This document shows, in pieces, positions 1-12,630 of a stretch of DNA of 64,000 nucleotides. How positions within the stretch are numbered: position 1 is the stretch's first letter; the number at the start of each line of letters is the position of its first letter. A model generated the notes under the pieces. That model made no database searches and was not told the origin of the DNA. It saw nothing but the letters and a program-made list of their open reading frames with translations. Both the position numbers and the translations under genes were made by a program. Origin of the DNA: Holothuria scabra (taxonomy: Eukaryota > Echinodermata > Holothuroidea > Aspidochirotida > Holothuriidae); NCBI GenBank assembly GCA_037179385.1, contig CM074193.1, forward strand, positions 6,717,547-6,781,546, read 5' to 3'.

Positions 1-781
1 CATACTGTATGCACAACAGCGCAAAGATAACACAGACCTAACCTGTACACAGCACCATGTACGTAATATGACTACAGTATATTATCACAGATCAGTTCCT
101 AATTTATGCATGGGAGGACACTGCAGTATACAGTACAACAACACTACACCCCAGGCATACAAAACTGTCTGCCAAAGACTATGGTTATGAGTAACAAGTC
201 AAATTTTCCTAAGATTAAAAAAAGTACAGTGTGGTAGGTGAATCTGCTCCAAGTGCCAATTTGCACTGTACTATATATCCTCCAATGAGATGCAAGTCCA
301 GTCATTGAATGAATGAGTCATGTCTCATGGTCTTTGATCTGTCAATAACAGAGAAGAACTCTTCCTATCCTAACTCCTCAGCACATGTACATGTGTACAG
401 TAGGCCTACACAAATGAACCTGTACATTGGTAGGTAATTAATAAACCATGGAAAAATCAAATGACAAAACTTGTGTGAAGGTACAGGAGGATAGAGTCAC
501 TGAACTCTAATAGTAAAGGGGAAATTGGGACAATACTAACGTAGCTGCAATGATGATGGGCATCATCGCAGATCTTTAATGGCTGTTCCTAAGTAGCCCA
601 TTAAAATTGACCATTATATAAGGTCAATACCACTTCAGTTTGGACCTGAAGTTTCCCCTGATAATTTATTTTAATCTTCCTATCATCAAATTGATAACCT
701 ATAATTATATTGTCATACAGTACCTTTGCTGTTAGTTAAAGAGTAGTAGGCCTAAACACAGCTTATAAATGGAAGTAATAA

Positions 782-1090
782 GGCGCAGAAGGCGCAGAAA
801 CACAAAAAGAGGGGGGTGGGTAATTACATGAGTACCACTAAAACCCGAAGTCCTAATTGATTTTTTCCCACGCTTTAGTTATGAACTAGGTTTCGGGGGA
901 CAAAGGCTTGCTTCAAGGCTCAGGTGCAAATTTGAAGGATTTTAAAGGTCATTTATTTGTGTAAGTTGTGTAAAATTTCTACAAAAGTGTCCTCTCTTTC
1001 AAAAAGAAACCAAGATAAGGGCAGTTTTTTATTTTTTTTTTTTTGAAAAGAGGGACAAAGTTCCCCCTCCCTTTCCCCCCTCTTCCAGAA
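782..1090 (+). repeat. Dispersed repeat family A, copy 1
   Basis: This is one of four diverged copies of a roughly 300-bp interspersed repeat (others at 20985-21325, 29148-29460 and, inverted, 31500-31645). Shared landmarks in order are a start with GCAGAAACACAAAAAG and a G-run, then CTAAACCC-AAGTC, a GGACAAA-GCTTGCTTC block, TATTTGTGTAAGT, and AAAGTGTCCTCTCTTT, ending with a purine-rich GAAAGAGGGACAAAGTTC. No clear target duplication or reading frame was seen, so the class is unknown. Confidence 0.7.
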
Positions 1091-4000
1091 ACACTGACCT
1101 TTGTGTCATAACCAATGATGGACTACGTCTGGCATGCCTAGCCCCACTGCAATGAAACTCTTTACATAAAGCAAGGCTCAGAGGACATTTGTTGTCTGTC
1201 ATCTTTTAGGTGTGCAGTACAATTGACAGGATGGGGAGAAATGTCCTCTTAGTTTTTCACTGGTTAACAACCCCACCTTTTTTACCTAGTACATTTTCCA
1301 AATCACTTGACAACTTCATTCAACTTGCAAAACAGTAGTGTTTGCGCAGGTTACCTGGGTACCTGCCCGCCATTGTATTACCCTGTTCCAAATCTACAGT
1401 ACTACCTGAACCTAAAAAAATACAGCATGCAAAAATAATCACCCTATTTAAGCTATTGCCCACGGTAATGGACAAAAATATTTTGCCAATTGGGTAAATA
1501 TTCTCCGAGACGGAAAATGAAGAGAGCCCCTAGAAATTATGTTCAAGTTTGAAAGTTGTTTGTACTTTGTTTCGCAAAGTTGAAACTTTTATCAGCATGC
1601 GGCGTGATAGTGCTACTGTAAGGCAGTGACCCTTTTCACATATCACACATCCATCACTTATTATAAAATCTTGCACGCAAGCTACCTGACGGCCATGCAA
1701 AATCACACCATACTGTTTTACGCAGAAACTAGCAGGCATTTCAACCTGCCCAGCTGGCAATGACTGTTCCCGCAATGTTCAGCACGCTACGTAAACTGAG
1801 TCATGTATATGTATGGCCTTTATTTATTACTGTATACCACCGTACCTCGAGTATAATCCTCGAATATTTCATAGTTTTAATGTGTCACTTTAAAGCAGGT
1901 CCAGATTTTGCTACTATACTTAATGACATACTAAGACATCACTGCAATGACAGTGACACTGTAAATCTTCACAAAAAGGTTTTGGAAACAGGCCATTACA
2001 CATTATGTTAGTTTGCCCCAAAATGGCACTCGCGCAAAATACGAAGTTTATGTATGCAAGCATGCACGGATGTCAACACAAGGCTAGTATGTGAGAACAT
2101 ATCCCTTTCCTGATGATGCTATGGCATATTATCCATTAACTTGAGCAAATTTAACATGTCTGACGTTGTTTGTTTATATTCGGTACTTTTGGACATGCAA
2201 GAGAATACCTTATACCTTATGACAAATCAAGTGTTTTTGAACTTGTGAATGTGATCCCTAAATCTCCCATACCGCTGTAAATATTATTAATGTCTTATGA
2301 TGTATGCTTAACAAAATGTTGCCATCTTAAAGTCACCGTAACATGTGCCTGTTACCCAGTACCCAAAGGGTATGGCAATCAGGTACGGCAATCGGGTACC
2401 CGTGAAAACACTACCAAACAGGGCCATAAAATATCATATCTATAACTTTTTGAGGGTGTTAGATGGTTTGTACCATATGGCAAAGCTTTAAAGCACAAAG
2501 TACAAAGTCAAGTTTCAATGCAAAAAAATGCAAAAGACAAAAAAACTGAATTTCTTTGCATCCTCCATGTACTACAGTATGAAGCTTGTATCCTGTCTTG
2601 CACTGACTCTGAACAGTATTTTTGTTCATGCCTGCATAATTTCTCCAAAGTCAAAACAAAACTCTGTGACCTTACCAGGCTCACGTTCCTATAATCTTTG
2701 CTTCATGCATTATACTTTTCTGCTGATAAACAGACTACATTGTGAACTGTTGGGAAACATTGGAACTATACCATGATGGAAGCCCTGCAGGCATTCAACA
2801 CACCATGTCTAGCTTCCCCTACTACTGCACTACATGTGAACCTTTCATTTGTGTCATTTACACAGATGCCTAAAAACATCAATAGTAATTACATCTCTTC
2901 ATGCTGTGAATGCGAGGCTTGGATGAAGTTGATTATTCATATGATCCTAGAGTTTTATATGTATGCAAACAAATTGCAACAGTGCACAGTGAAACCTGCT
3001 TTCAACAAGGAGCCTCTCTGAGTTCAAACAACAACATCCTTTTAGCCATGATAGTCCTTCACATCTTTTTTTAAAAACCTGAGAAATTACTGTACCTCTA
3101 TGTAAATTCAAGAGGGAGGCTTTTTATGTCAACTTCTAAAGAACTGCAGCATAAAATTCTGCTGATTATTTCAAGCAAAACCTAATGCCCTCAAGTCTTA
3201 ATATAAAGGAACAGTGGACTGACAAATATGATTACATTATATAGGCATTAGGCAACAGAACAACACATGTACTGCTAGTGATTTTGCAGGGCTGAGAAAA
3301 TGTTTATTTCCCAGGAAGAGAGAAAACTTCCCAAAAGTTCTCCCTATATTTCCATACACAGAAGGGAAATTTCTCTCTAGTTGCCAGAATTTCCATCCAG
3401 ACCCCAAAATTTCCTGAGAAAAAGCTTCCCAGTTTTCCAACTTTTATCATCCATGGTGTTTTTGTTTTGGAAGACAGCTGCTAACACATTGCAAAGTTCC
3501 AAAATAGATGCCCTTGGAATATGTAACAATAACAATTGAAAGAAAAAGTTGTCACACAAAGTCCAAGCTTCTTGCTAATATGTAAAAAGTTAAAAGCAGC
3601 ACTGAATGTAATCTGGAAGCTGGTACAATAATGAATAGTAATTTAGTTTACAAAACAGTGCTACTGTACCTGAAGGAGGGAGGGTCTTATAATAGGTACT
3701 GAAAAGACTCAACTTCTTCGGGAGAAATTAAATTAACCCAACTGATTATCCTGTGATACAGACTTTTTACACACAAAACATGGAACAATTGCTCCACAAA
3801 TTTCAGTAAATTTATATCAGTACGTCAACAAATTTTGTACCAAAAATTAAGGTTTTATTTATTTGTGATAGAGAGGCCCAGAAACCTAAAAGTAGCTATG
3901 TAAATTTTAAATATTAAATTACAGAACTCCAGGATACAGATTGTTTGCTCCCTCTAGAACTTTGGTAAACAACAGGTCATAGGCCTACATTTTACAAATG

Positions 4001-7000
4001 GAGCTATCCAATGTTGGATTCACTGAGCAGAGAATTCGTCCCTAACATCCCCAATAAGGTAAACGTTATGTAGCCCACAATTCAAATTGCAATACATTTA
4101 CTGGATCACTGAATACCCCACTCTCTCCATTCTGTTCTCAACTGCACAATAATTTTCTTAACATTAGGGCAAATCTTGACTGGATTTCCAGCCTATTAAC
4201 ATCACACCATTTGTGCCTGCCTCTTTTCATGAATTAAATTTCCTTCAACGGTGAAGCTTTTTGACACACAATTACATGTCTGGGTAGGGTAGCAGGGGAC
4301 TTTAGAACTGCCAATTTCAACTTCTGTCTACAGTAATCTGAAATCTGACAAGTGAAACATTGTCACAATAGTAGACTAGTGTGCTCTACAGTCAGTTTTT
4401 GTACTTGCTATTAAACACCATCTTTTTAATGAAAACACTCTACAGAGGAATATTAAAAGACATTACACTATATCAAAGCTATGTTTACATTAATGGTTAG
4501 GCTCAAGATTATGTATTTTTACTGAATTTTTATGTAGTAAAAAGGTCCTTTGACTATACAGAATACTCAAAAAATGAAGGCAAGTTTTTCATGTATTAAT
4601 ACTGGGGTAAACTATTCCTAAAATACTGCCATCAAATCTTCCGTTTCAGCATTTCATCAAAAGTGATCATTTCCATAGCTAATGCAGGAAAAGAGGCTCA
4701 TTTCCAGGTAAAGAAGCAATTATCTTTCCATCCTGTGTTCTACAGATAAGGGAAAATATCAAACTCCTAACTTTCCCTCCAAATAAACCAAAACTTCCCA
4801 GTAAGGGACCTCCCTCTTCCCTGATTTTCACTAACCATGCATGAAAGGCCTTCCTCTTTGAAATTTGAACCAGTCGTGCACTTTTAATACAACAGTACAT
4901 GAAGAATGGGCCACTCTTCATATTTATCACCAACCTCTGAAAGGCACATTGAACTGCTTCTGAAGTACTGCACCTGACTTGAACCATATGAAACATTCTT
5001 CATACAGTACCATTCAATTCTCTCTGAGGCCCACTCTGCAATAGATGTAAAATACAGTTGATGTAGTAGGCCTAATGTAAATTCACAACTAATGAGTTCA
5101 ACCTGGACAGGTCTTTCAAACCCAAGCTTGTATCATTTAACATAAGATTTCCCTCAGGCCTATCCACACAACAGCAGCTTTTCTTTTTCTTTTCATGGTG
5201 AGTTTAGTTTTCACAATGATTAGCCCAGAGTTGACTGACCCTTTTGACCCCTGTGGTACTTGCAAGGTACAAACACATTCAATGTTAAATAACAAAGCCA
5301 ATGACAGACATAACAAACCAAACCATGATTAAAAGGAGGAAGTCATGAAACTAAGAAGGTAGTGAGTGCCAAATGACCAAACAACCACATCTTACCATGA
5401 AGGAGGAGACCGTCTTTCCTGGTCAAAGTTGGATGACTGATGGATCTTTAATGGAAGAATTAGATGACATCATACCGTACCTGCAGTCTCATTGAATCAG
5501 TGGTGAATAAAGGTTCGGACAATAAATGCAGTCTATTCTTTTGGGGTTTTGCCATACATACATACATACATGTACAGTATCCCCATATTGGCACCAAACA
5601 ATTTTCCATTTTATGTGACCTGTCAGTCACAGCCCATCACACTCTATAGTCAATACAGGACTATTCTTGAAATTTCTCTGGCCAGCATGCATTCAAGGGT
5701 CTGTGATTTTCAGGTTTGCCTATGTTTTCCCCCAAAGATGTATTATCTCCCTCCCTCCCTCCCCCACACTTTCATACTTACTGTCCACTGCTACCTAAAT
5801 TCCATGGCAAGAATGAGTAAGTTGAAATGCAGCACAATTTCTTGTAGCAAATCTTGATTACACATGACCATTACTGAATGTCTTACAGTTTATTCCATGA
5901 AATTCTAGGTCAGCAATGTAAAAATGGTATAAAATTTGCACACTGCGCTTTACTTCATACTACACTGTAATGTGGAACTTTGTTGTAGCACAAGTAGTTT
6001 TTGCAGCTCATGTTATGGGACATTTACTTAGTATTAAGTGCCATGAAATTGGCCATATTTCACTATAACAGTCTTTTTATCACTCAAGGGTCAAATTCAT
6101 CTTTAAAACTATGGTAGCAGGTTCTAGTGGTCAGTTTTTGAAAACTGCTTAATGGTACAGTAACATTTCTTTTTCACTTTGTAACAACATTCTGGCCAAA
6201 TTTCTGGGCACACAAACCAAACAAAATGGTCATCTGCTGTAAGTAAGGTTATCTCTGCAAATTACTTCTTACAGTACGTGTGGAGTTCTTCCTTTTTTTT
6301 TTTTTGAAACTTTCTCAAAAGAATAAGACTTCTTTCCAATCAGACTGTGAAAGGCACTGGATGACAAGAAATTTCTCTTCACATTTTACAATGCTAGCTT
6401 ACAGTATGTATTGCTCTTCCCATAATTGATTAGATTGGCTCTGCATGTATTTAGCATTATTAACTCTTACCACAAAATGGCAGACTCTACAATGTCAGCC
6501 TTTCAAGGTTAATCAAGGCTTAATCAATGTAAAGCCAACACAGTATTGTGTATATTGCAATTACATCTGTTCTAAAGCTAGTACTGTAAGTATATGCTTA
6601 AGGCATTAAGAGCATACTAATACAAAGTTGTGCCCTAAGATCATCACTATCTGTACTGTACAATTTTATCGCCTTGCAGAGCAGCTTCGTTGGTTAATGA
6701 GAAAAGGCCAGTATTTTTTCCACCACAAGATAAAAATACTGGAGTTAATGACAAATTAATTTAAATTTAGTTAAATACATGTGCTACCATTCTATCAAAA
6801 TGAACCTGTATGTGTTCAGAATTTGCTTTCAGTCATGCTAAAGATTACATGAGTAATGTCAGGACCTCAAGATTTTGTAGTGAATTAAAATTTTCTGTTC
6901 TCTGAGATTGTTCTTCCTACAGTTAAACAGAAAACTTGAGAAAGCCCTAAAATGATGCCAAGCTCCATTTCATACACAGAACTAGACAGCTGTAAATGTG

Positions 7001-10000
7001 TACACTGGGTTAAACCTTGATGTTTACGTAGGTCTCTTCAAAGATTTTAACTATGCTTATGATAAACAACTATTGTGTGTAGATCAAATATTCACTCCAT
7101 TTAAAATCAATTTAAAGCATGATCAGGTCATTAGTAATGGTGAGCTGAAACAAAAAACACAAAAGATAGATATCAAACACATTTAACGAAATTGTGCCCT
7201 CAAGTCTTGGATGAATCATAAATTTATGTACTAACTAAGCTAAGTAGTTTTGTCACCTGCCCATACCACAAAAAGTAAACATCACTTTGCCTCACTGCAA
7301 TCAGGACTGAACTTTTGAGTCTTTCTATATGGTACAGTACATTTACAATCCAAACTGAGAGTTTTTGAGATTCACATAGGGTAGACAGACTTCCTTCCTC
7401 CCTGCTTGCAACTGGGAGGGACCTTAGAAAGTTCTTCTGACCACCCCAATAAAATGATTGCAAAAACACAAACTTAATCTCACTAAAACAGTAGGCCTAC
7501 TGAACAATGTGAATAATCAGCCCTTGAGTTTTAGATTTTCCAGGTATGCTTCAAATCACACTCCTTCAAAAATTAAAAAGTGTGGTAGGTGTGCTGTCGT
7601 AGTAAATTTTTATAAATTTATCTGGGTTCCCATTCTTTATCTAGCTGTGCAAAAATTAACAGTGATTTGAGGTAAGTGATGATGTCCAACTGCACTCCTA
7701 CACCTAAAAAATTTGAGGCCTGAACAATGCAGGTGATATAAGAGGACTTCACGAAGTGTTAAAATGTAGATGCCAACAGGATTATCACTAGTTCATTTTT
7801 TGAGCTGGGTAATTTGTGATCTAAGCAGAGTGGGTGTCCCACATCCCCTTTGAAATTTTTTCTTCTCAGGTTGAAGAGTGCTTACAAAAAACAAGGAATT
7901 ATCACTCAACTCTCAAGAAATCTAAGAATTTTATCTAGTTTGGGTAAGAAATTTGTACAGGGCAGTGATGCTGATATTAACTGCAAGCACTGGGTAAATA
8001 TTGTGAGAAGTGGGGGGAACCGCCCAGTGCTGCCCAGCATGGTGAAAACCCTGGATGCCAACAATGGGGCTCATTAAAACTGCCACCTAACAGTACAGTA
8101 GATGGGGAAGACAAAATCTTTCAGACAAGTATGGTATTTAATATTGTACCTTAGTCTCCAAACATGTACCTTGGCTGAGTCTCTTCTAAAGGACTTCATG
8201 CCATGCCATCAAATATAAATTTCAGAAATGAGGAGAGATTTACAATTGAGGGTATAACATCAAAAACATAATGAATAACTTTCAAACTCTTTCCTATGCT
8301 CTATACCATTTTTGAAAGAGTTAAGAGTGTTTTTTCCTTTTCACATATTATACCAATAATGTGATTGAGCTTTGACTTGCTGTATTGTTGTACTGTAAAT
8401 ATTCAGGGGCAATGCACACTGTTTAACAAGAAATGTCCTTACTGGCTAGCGATAACCCTAATCCCTCTTAACCCGAACAAAGAATACAATCGATACAATA
8501 CAATGGCAACAACCAATCAAGAAACACCTCTTTAAACTGTGCGCATCAACCCAATATCCACTTTGTGTAGTTTGGATACTGGACACAGGTACCTGGTATA
8601 TGAATCATTGGTACAGAAATTAGTTTCATCCTCAATTTTTATTCCCCCATGACCTTTTAAGTTATACAGTAAGGTCAGTATATTATACATTTTTGCAACT
8701 TGTCTACTTCCTAATTTAAATTATTCACTGGTGCATGAAAACTGTCTACCAACAAAGAATCTACAACAGACTTGACAGTCAATCAGACAATGAGGTTAAC
8801 AAAGTTACTAAGTTAGCAGGTTCACTGGCAGGTTTTGCAAACACCCCTTAATGGGGAAACCATTCACTACAAGTTTGCTTCCAGGTGGGATTCAGAAAAA
8901 TGACATGCTGAAAACTTTACAGCTTGCTTACTTTTTGGCATTGGTTTAAAACCTGACACTCAACATTATGTTAATGTTTCACTCCATTTATTAAGCCTAC
9001 AGTAATAGTTGATAATGCATGAATGCCATGACATGTAACAAAATAATTGATACATGGGACCAAACAAAATATTAAATTATGCTATGGTGTGACAAACTGT
9101 CAGCTACAGCATGCATACAGAAAAGCATGTGATGAAGAGAAGTGCAATAATACACAGCTACTGCAGTTTTAACAGCTCCAAATAAAAATTACAAACATGA
9201 CACAATAGGCCTACTTATGACACAATGAGATTGGTTTAAAACTTTCAAACAATATTACTTAAGTGAAGAGAGGCATAAACTTTAAATCAAACTGTTGGAT
9301 TTCAAAAATCAAGAGGTGCCATGCCATTTTTCACTATGACCCGTGAGATACACTTTTGCTGAAACATCCATTGAGGGTAAATGATTGGTGGTAACCACCA
9401 CAAACTGAAGGGAGTGAATCTCCTGAAGTCAATCCCCCTTTGAAATTGTTCCTTTATGGGATACATTTCTTGGTTTTTAACTCCAAGTTTATAGACCAGT
9501 GTAGCGGCTGTAGCCTACTCAACCCAAAACCTACCTGGTTAACCCAAACGCCAAACTATGAGGAACAAAAAGTTACTCATGAATCAAACTTTCATAGATC
9601 TAAGAAGAGAAGTTTCCTGATGCTGTTGAAGAAAAATAAGATCTTCTGAGAGCAAAAAGATTGCAAAAAACATGTAAAAAAAGAGCTAAGCAAATCAAGA
9701 TGTTGATCATTCCACTGGCTATGAAACAGCCTTGGGCTAGTTACGATAGCATCCAGATGGAGATGGAATACTAGTACCACTAGTTCCATTGCTACAGAAG
9801 TGATCATTCCATGGTAGATGGACTGTCCAGGAATAGTAGTACTTAGATATAGGTGAGGTAAGTAGCAGCATAATAGGTCCAGGGATTCACATCATGGTTA
9901 AGAGGCAAAACCCAATGAATAGGGCTAGTAAGTTCCAAGTAGTGAAACACTAGTGGAGCAACTGGTTTCTATGTGTTGCATGCCTAGAAGCTTCAGGAGA

Positions 10001-10434
10001 TGCTCTCAAGTGATCAATTTTAATTGCAAAACTACTCGAATAGGTAAATTTGCATTCATTGTGCACGAATACGACTTTAGGCCTACTTATTCACTCTCAC
10101 AGCCATTTATGTTTAGCTAATCCTGAAAGGAAATTACAGTTTTATGGGACGTAAAGGGTTACAGTTAGTTTCTGCCCTCGCTACTTCCCCCCCCCCCTTT
10201 TATTTTTAGCAGAAAACATCTTTTTGGGAGGCGGAAAGTAATGGAATGTAATATCAGTGGTACTTTTGTCAAATGAAGATTCCACCAACTTTTCCTTAAA
10301 GTTTCAGACTTCATCGATGTCTTTTACTATTCAATTGCGTCGCCCGATGCTGCCATGTTGACGTCTTTCAGCAACATTCTCACTAGTCACTGTAGAGTGT
10401 AGACTTAAGTATACTAATACGTACTTACGTACAG

Positions 10435-10826
10435 CAGGCCTCGATTTTCAGAAAAATTTATGGTAGTCCTTCGGGCAACCAAGTCACTATTTTTAGTTGT
10501 CCGCAAACAAATTTGGTTGTCCGAAACATTTTTGCACAATTACAAAACAGTTAATGTGTTTATTTGTATTGTTAGTCTCAAAAAATAAAAAGTGATGATT
10601 TTTGAGAGACAAAAACACTTGGAAATCTGAAATATTGCATGATAGAAACAGTCGAAAGTGCTGATCAGCCAGCAGTACACTTTTTCAATCAGATAAAGCA
10701 AGTTGCTGTATAATTCATTGTAAGAGAAAAATGGTTGTCCATTGGACAACCAACCTCTAACTTTTGGTTGTCCATATGGAATTTCAGTTGTCCCGGACAA
10801 TCGGACAACCACGAAAATCGAGCCCT
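10435..10826. mobile_element. Nested MITE with AGGSCTCGATTTTC termini
   Basis: The inverted termini are AGGCCTCGATTTTC (left) and AGGGCTCGATTTTC (right, read inward). They are flanked by a 6-bp direct repeat GTACAG at 10429-10434 and 10827-10832. The related element at 38 kb runs through this point uninterrupted, which supports the boundaries. The interior is rich in TTGGTTGTCC and its complement and can fold back. It has no reading frame resembling a transposase. It may be hAT-like by its terminal sequence, but the duplication is shorter than 8 bp. Confidence 0.75.
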
Positions 10827-11081
10827 GTACAGGTATACTGTATTCGGTGCTGTGAACAATTGTTCACACATTCAGCATTATAAGCCTACCTATAGACAAG
10901 GGGACTACTTATACGTAAAAAAAATACAAGCCAGTGACTAGACTTAACATTTAGAAAAAAGGTCATACAATTCATTCTATTCGATGAGGGTGCTGAAAAA
11001 GTTTTAGGCCAATCCACAAATTGTTGTCTTGTATAGGCCTGCTTGGATTTGAAATTTTAAGTTAACAGTTATATAAATTTG

Positions 11082-11904
11082 GGTAGGATCGGTAGCTGGT
11101 CATTTCGCCCCCTTGCCAGTTCGCCCCCAAGAATAAACCAGTTCGCCCCCTAAGACCTGCCAGTTCGCCCCCAAAGACCTACCGGTTCGCCCCCTAATCT
11201 TTTTGAAGCAGGTCCCCTTACAATAAGCGAATGTTTTAGAACAAACGATGTCCACGAAGTGAAGTTTCTAATTCAGTTCCTTTTTTCAGATGAGATTGAG
11301 TTCATTTTTAAAGGTGAAACAAGTTGTTCATTTGTACCAACTCATAACGTTACCGTACGCTCGTGCACAATTGCTGAGTGTTAATTGTGTTGATTATGAT
11401 TGATAGTACTGATGTACGCTTTCTATCTACGTTGTCGTTGCTACATCGTTCGTTTGCTTCGTTGTGTAAACGTACGCAAATCATATTTTGTGGTTGTTTT
11501 GTTTAGTTCTATTTAAAATTTCCAATAAATGGCGCAAAAACTGAAAATGATTTTAAAAAAATGCTAAACTTGCCTGTGAAACTTAATTCTGGACCGTGCA
11601 AGAGAATACCAGGTCAACTTAACATATGACTGGTTGGTGTGTCACCCATCCTTACTTGACTTGGTTTTTGTCACATTCTGGCCAACTATCATAACTTTTT
11701 TAAAATTTCTGTTATGAAAACTACAAAAAAACTGCATTTAAAGGTCAGTTTATTCGATGTCATACTCAGAAGTATTTGGGGGCGAAACGACCGCCTCGTT
11801 GGGGGCGAAACGACTTCCACTATGGGGCGAACTGGCAAGGGGGCGAAACGACCGGGCGAACTGGTTGGGGGCGAACTGGCTAGGGGGCGAAATGACCGGT
11901 AACC
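11082..11904. mobile_element. Mutator-like foldback MITE with GGGGGCGAA repeats
   Basis: This 823-bp insertion is flanked by the 9-bp direct repeat ATAAATTTG (11073-11081 and 11905-11913). The termini begin GGTAGGATCGG and, on the other strand, GGTTACCGGTC, and both continue into GTCATTTCGCCCCC. Within about 110 bp of each end a short GC-rich module (GTTCGCCCCC or its complement) is repeated five or more times in opposite orientation. The central 550 bp is AT-rich with no recognisable protein. The empty site is visible in the homologous copy near 38.47 kb. Confidence 0.85.
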
Positions 11905-12347
11905 ATAAATTTGACACATGTACGTTCAAACATTACTTTCCACCCCAACATCTTTAGGGGCAGAAAGTATGAGGGGGAAACTATCGAGGGCGGAAACTAA
12001 CGGACCCCGACGTAAAGTAAGGTTACACAAACAGGTTATGGGTCTGTGTGCCAAAGGCATAGTGTTATTGGCAGGTCTACCACTGCCTGTGTGCAGGGTA
12101 CACAGTGGCCCTACTGTATGGTGAGAATATGGTGGGTCACTGATGTAACAGTCAAACCAGAGTAATGATTAAATATACCTGAAAGTAGGCCAACATATTC
12201 TGATGCATCATTATGGTCAGGAATAGGCCTAGGGGATAAAACAATGGGCTGAGTTTCTGTACAGTACATGCAGTATTAGTATTACATGGACCCAGCACTC
12301 AATTTACAGTAGCAGGTGCAAAAATTAAAAATGTTCACAATACTTAC

Positions 12348-12630
12348 GAACTTTAACAGCTCTGGCGTCTAATTTTGAAACATTTTCCTCTAATTTTACC
12401 ACCCGGATAGTAAGGTCAGCGGTCCTTTCGGCCAGTTTATTCCCTTCCAGAAGGACTTCATCGAAGATGGAGTTCGCTTGATGAGCCAAGTTTGCTAACT
12501 GCATCACTAGCCCACACAGAGTGTTGTTGCAGACTCTTACAGTTACGGTTTCTATTTCCGATAGTCCATCGTTTGGTAGTGGTCTGTTGCTCAAATCCAC
12601 CGGTTCTACCGTTCTTTTGACGAACGGCAT
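12348..12630 (-). CDS. WASF: WASF/WAVE family protein, first coding exon
   Basis: WAVE proteins activate Arp2/3-driven actin nucleation downstream of Rac as part of the WAVE regulatory complex. The exon starts at the ATG at 12630 and encodes 94 residues plus one base. It begins MPFVKRTVEPVDLSNRPLP, which lines up with the conserved MPLVKR start of vertebrate WASF1-3. It goes on through the amphipathic WAVE homology helix (LVMQLANLAHQANSIFDEVL, then LAERTADLTIRVVKLEENVSKLDAR) that contacts ABI and BRK1. It ends at a consensus donor (GTTC, then GTAAGT at 12347-12342), phase 1. The proline-rich and VCA regions must lie beyond the left edge. No in-frame damage is present, so the gene looks functional. 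Confidence 0.9.

Larger units (their letters stand above)
10157..12008 (-). mobile_element. Mutator-like non-autonomous element with two nested insertions
   Basis: The termini are inverted (left GGTTACAGTTAGTTTC, right read inward GGGGTCCGTTAGTTTC) and flanked by a perfect 9-bp direct repeat GACGTAAAG at 10148-10156 and 12009-12017. A second copy in opposite orientation at 38103-38996 aligns along the whole body. That comparison shows that 10435-10826 and 11082-11904 are later insertions, leaving an original element of about 620 bp. There is no coding capacity. Termini starting GG with 9-bp target duplications are typical of Mutator-like elements; that assignment is an inference. Confidence 0.8.
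1..12347 (-). other. Presumed WASF intron 1 and flanking non-coding DNA
   Basis: No exon with a recognisable protein family was found on either strand. The splice donor at 12347 opens an intron that runs leftwards, so most or all of this stretch is inferred to be the first intron of the WASF homologue. It is AT-rich, with many stop codons in all frames. It holds one copy of a dispersed repeat (782-1090) and the nested Mutator-like element at 10157-12008. Between about 1100 and 10100 I see no other delimited repeat, RNA gene or exon. The intron reading would fail if the next WASF exon lies inside this stretch and was missed. Confidence 0.5.

Noticed and set aside
4679..4996. 105-codon open frame on the minus strand in the presumed WASF intron
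   Set aside because: Does not match the next part of WASF, has no recognisable domain and no good splice sites at its edges.
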